Source: Candidatus Bathyarchaeum sp. (GTDB lineage: Archaea; Thermoproteota; Bathyarchaeia; Bathyarchaeales; Bathyarchaeaceae). Taken from it: a stretch of 6,633 bases of DNA. Below, one piece after another: positions 5,932-6,633 of this stretch. The DNA lies in the NCBI GenBank assembly GCA_003096255.1, contig PIXS01000193.1, positions 1 to 6,633 on the forward strand, given 5' to 3'. The position numbers and the translations under genes were made by a program. The notes under the pieces are model-generated. The model saw nothing but the letters and a program-made list of their open reading frames with translations, had not been told where the DNA came from and made no database searches. Every line of letters starts with the position of its first letter. The stretch's first letter is position 1.

Positions 5932-6261
5932 TTGAGCGAGGAAGAACTTGATGCTCTCAGAAAAAGAAAGATGCTTGAGCTACAGCAGAGAATGGCAGAG
6001 GAGCAAAAGCAAGCCCAAGCACAACAACAAGTTGAGAGCCAAAAACAAGCTCTACTTCGCAGAATACTCACACCTGAAGCTAGAAGTCGACTCACAAACC
6101 TGAATATGGTTAAACCCCAATTCACTCAGCAGCTTGAACTGCAGCTGATCCAATTGGCTCAGCAGGGAAGAATTAATCTTCCAATAACCGATGAGCAGTT
6201 GAAAGAGCTTCTTGTGAGGCTTCAGTCAGGACGCAGAGATTACAAAATTAGGAGAGTGTAA
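5932..6261 (+). CDS. PDCD5-family DNA-binding protein
   Basis: This 109-residue protein belongs to the PDCD5 (TFAR19) family, small helical-bundle proteins found in all archaea and eukaryotes, reported to bind nucleic acid; the archaeal role is unsettled. Visible features are an acidic N-terminal helix ([12 protein letters not shown]), a very Gln-rich helix at 15-40, the conserved [13 protein letters not shown] (45-57) with [32 protein letters not shown] and a basic end RRDYKIRRV. The family consensus 'iLtpeARerLanikLvkpe.A..vE..li.laq.Gri...ItdeqLk.lL' is met throughout. The start is TTG 5932, with AGGGTGG (5919-5925) about six bases upstream, partly over the S19e stop. It is followed two bases later by L39e. 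Confidence 0.93.
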   Translation: MSEEELDALRKRKMLELQQRMAEEQKQAQAQQQVESQKQALLRRILTPEARSRLTNLNMVKPQFTQQLELQLIQLAQQGRINLPITDEQLKELLVRLQSGRRDYKIRRV

Positions 6262-6263
6262 AA

Positions 6264-6419
6264 ATGGCAAGAAACAAACCAGCCGCAAAAAAACTGAGGC
6301 TTATCAAGGCTGGAAAAGAAAAGAAGCCTGTTCCAACATGGGTTATAGCTAAAACAAGTGGACGGGTTAGAACCAATCCCAAAAGAAGACGCTGGCGACA
6401 AAGGAAAATTAAGGCGTGA
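6264..6419 (+). CDS. rpl39e: 50S ribosomal protein L39e
   Basis: A 51-codon ORF encodes a very basic protein typical of L39e, which lines the peptide exit tunnel of the large subunit. The sequence runs [18 protein letters not shown], then [30 protein letters not shown]. The 'K.rLaka.k.nr.vP.Wv..kT..kv..n.krR.WRr.kl' pattern and the length of about 51 residues match the family. The start is ATG 6264, with GGAG (6251-6254) inside the end of the PDCD5-like gene and only two bases between the genes. In archaea L39e is normally followed by L31e and aIF6. Confidence 0.95.
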   Translation: MARNKPAAKKLRLIKAGKEKKPVPTWVIAKTSGRVRTNPKRRRWRQRKIKA

Positions 6420-6430
6420 GGGAAATGCAG

Positions 6431-6633
6431 ATGGATGAACCTGTTGATGTAACTAACGTTGAAGAAGAGCTTGAGGAAGAGTTAAAGGAAGAACTTGATT
6501 CTGAAGATTTGGAAGCTGAGTTAGAATCTAGAGCTTCTGAAGACGAAGAAGCTGCTGAAGCTTTGGAACTTGATGAAGAAGAATCCGAGGAAACTCAAGA
6601 AGAGGATGAAGAACTCGACGAACTTGACCTTGA
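6431..6633 (+). CDS. Highly acidic N-terminus of an ORF in the L31e position, cut by window edge
   Basis: An open frame runs to the right edge. ATG 6431 is preferred because GAGGG at 6418-6422 is about eight bases upstream; ATG 6425 is in frame but too close to it. The other two forward frames stop within 30 bases. The 67 visible residues are almost wholly Asp/Glu with Leu, Ser and Ala (EEELEEELKEEL, DEEAAEALELDEEES, EEDEELDELDL), with a single Lys and a single Arg, so probably a disordered or long charged helix. Position directly after L39e predicts ribosomal protein L31e, but nothing visible resembles the L31e core, which would have to follow beyond the window. Alternatives are a separate small acidic protein or a fusion. 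Confidence 0.75.
   Translation, partial: MDEPVDVTNVEEELEEELKEELDSEDLEAELESRASEDEEAAEALELDEEESEETQEEDEELDELDL

Noticed and set aside
1..6633. tRNA, rRNA, CRISPR array, insertion sequence or attachment site
   Set aside because: I saw no regularly spaced repeats, cloverleaf, transposase or terminal inverted repeats on reading both strands.

Overview
The window looks archaeal. The right-hand third carries the conserved archaeal run RNase P protein 4 (Rpp21) - CRM/YhbY RNA-binding protein - ribosomal protein S19e - PDCD5-like protein - ribosomal protein L39e - an acidic ORF in the slot where L31e usually sits. Promoters are of the TATA type, starts are mostly TTG or GTG, and there are no bacterial-type genes in the run. 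The mid-40s GC in the ribosomal part, together with a secreted C25 peptidase ending in a PEF-type sorting tail, suggests a mesophilic or moderately thermophilic TACK-lineage archaeon such as Bathyarchaeia. That lineage call is an inference.

Layout. Positions 1-472 (minus) hold the N-terminal part of a membrane-anchored alpha/beta hydrolase that runs off the left edge. Positions 602-1225 (plus) encode a six-helix DUF998-like membrane protein, divergent from the hydrolase and followed by a hairpin/T-tract terminator. Positions 1361-2044 (minus) encode an AT-rich AbiV-like HEPN protein, a candidate abortive-infection or RNA-targeting defence gene. Positions 2186-4558 (minus) encode a 790-residue secreted gingipain-like (C25) cysteine peptidase with an Ig-like region and a C-terminal PEF/hydrophobic/basic tail. 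Divergent from it, a TATA promoter near 4732 starts the plus-strand RNA-processing and ribosome operon from 4773 to the right edge, with further tandem TATA elements before S19e.

How the genes work together. The right half is a translation and RNA-maturation operon: tRNA 5'-end processing (Rpp21), probable ribosome assembly (CRM protein), small-subunit structure (S19e), a PDCD5-family protein, and large-subunit tunnel structure (L39e). Overlaps and short gaps suggest translational coupling. The left half is accessory: separately promoted genes on alternating strands with no obvious shared pathway. The HEPN/AbiV gene differs from its neighbours in composition and is the best candidate for horizontal acquisition. 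Nothing shows that the peptidase and the HEPN protein form one system.

No tRNA, rRNA, CRISPR array or insertion sequence was seen. No gene-free stretch exceeds 300 bases; the longest is 4559-4772, which holds two divergent promoters and a dyad.
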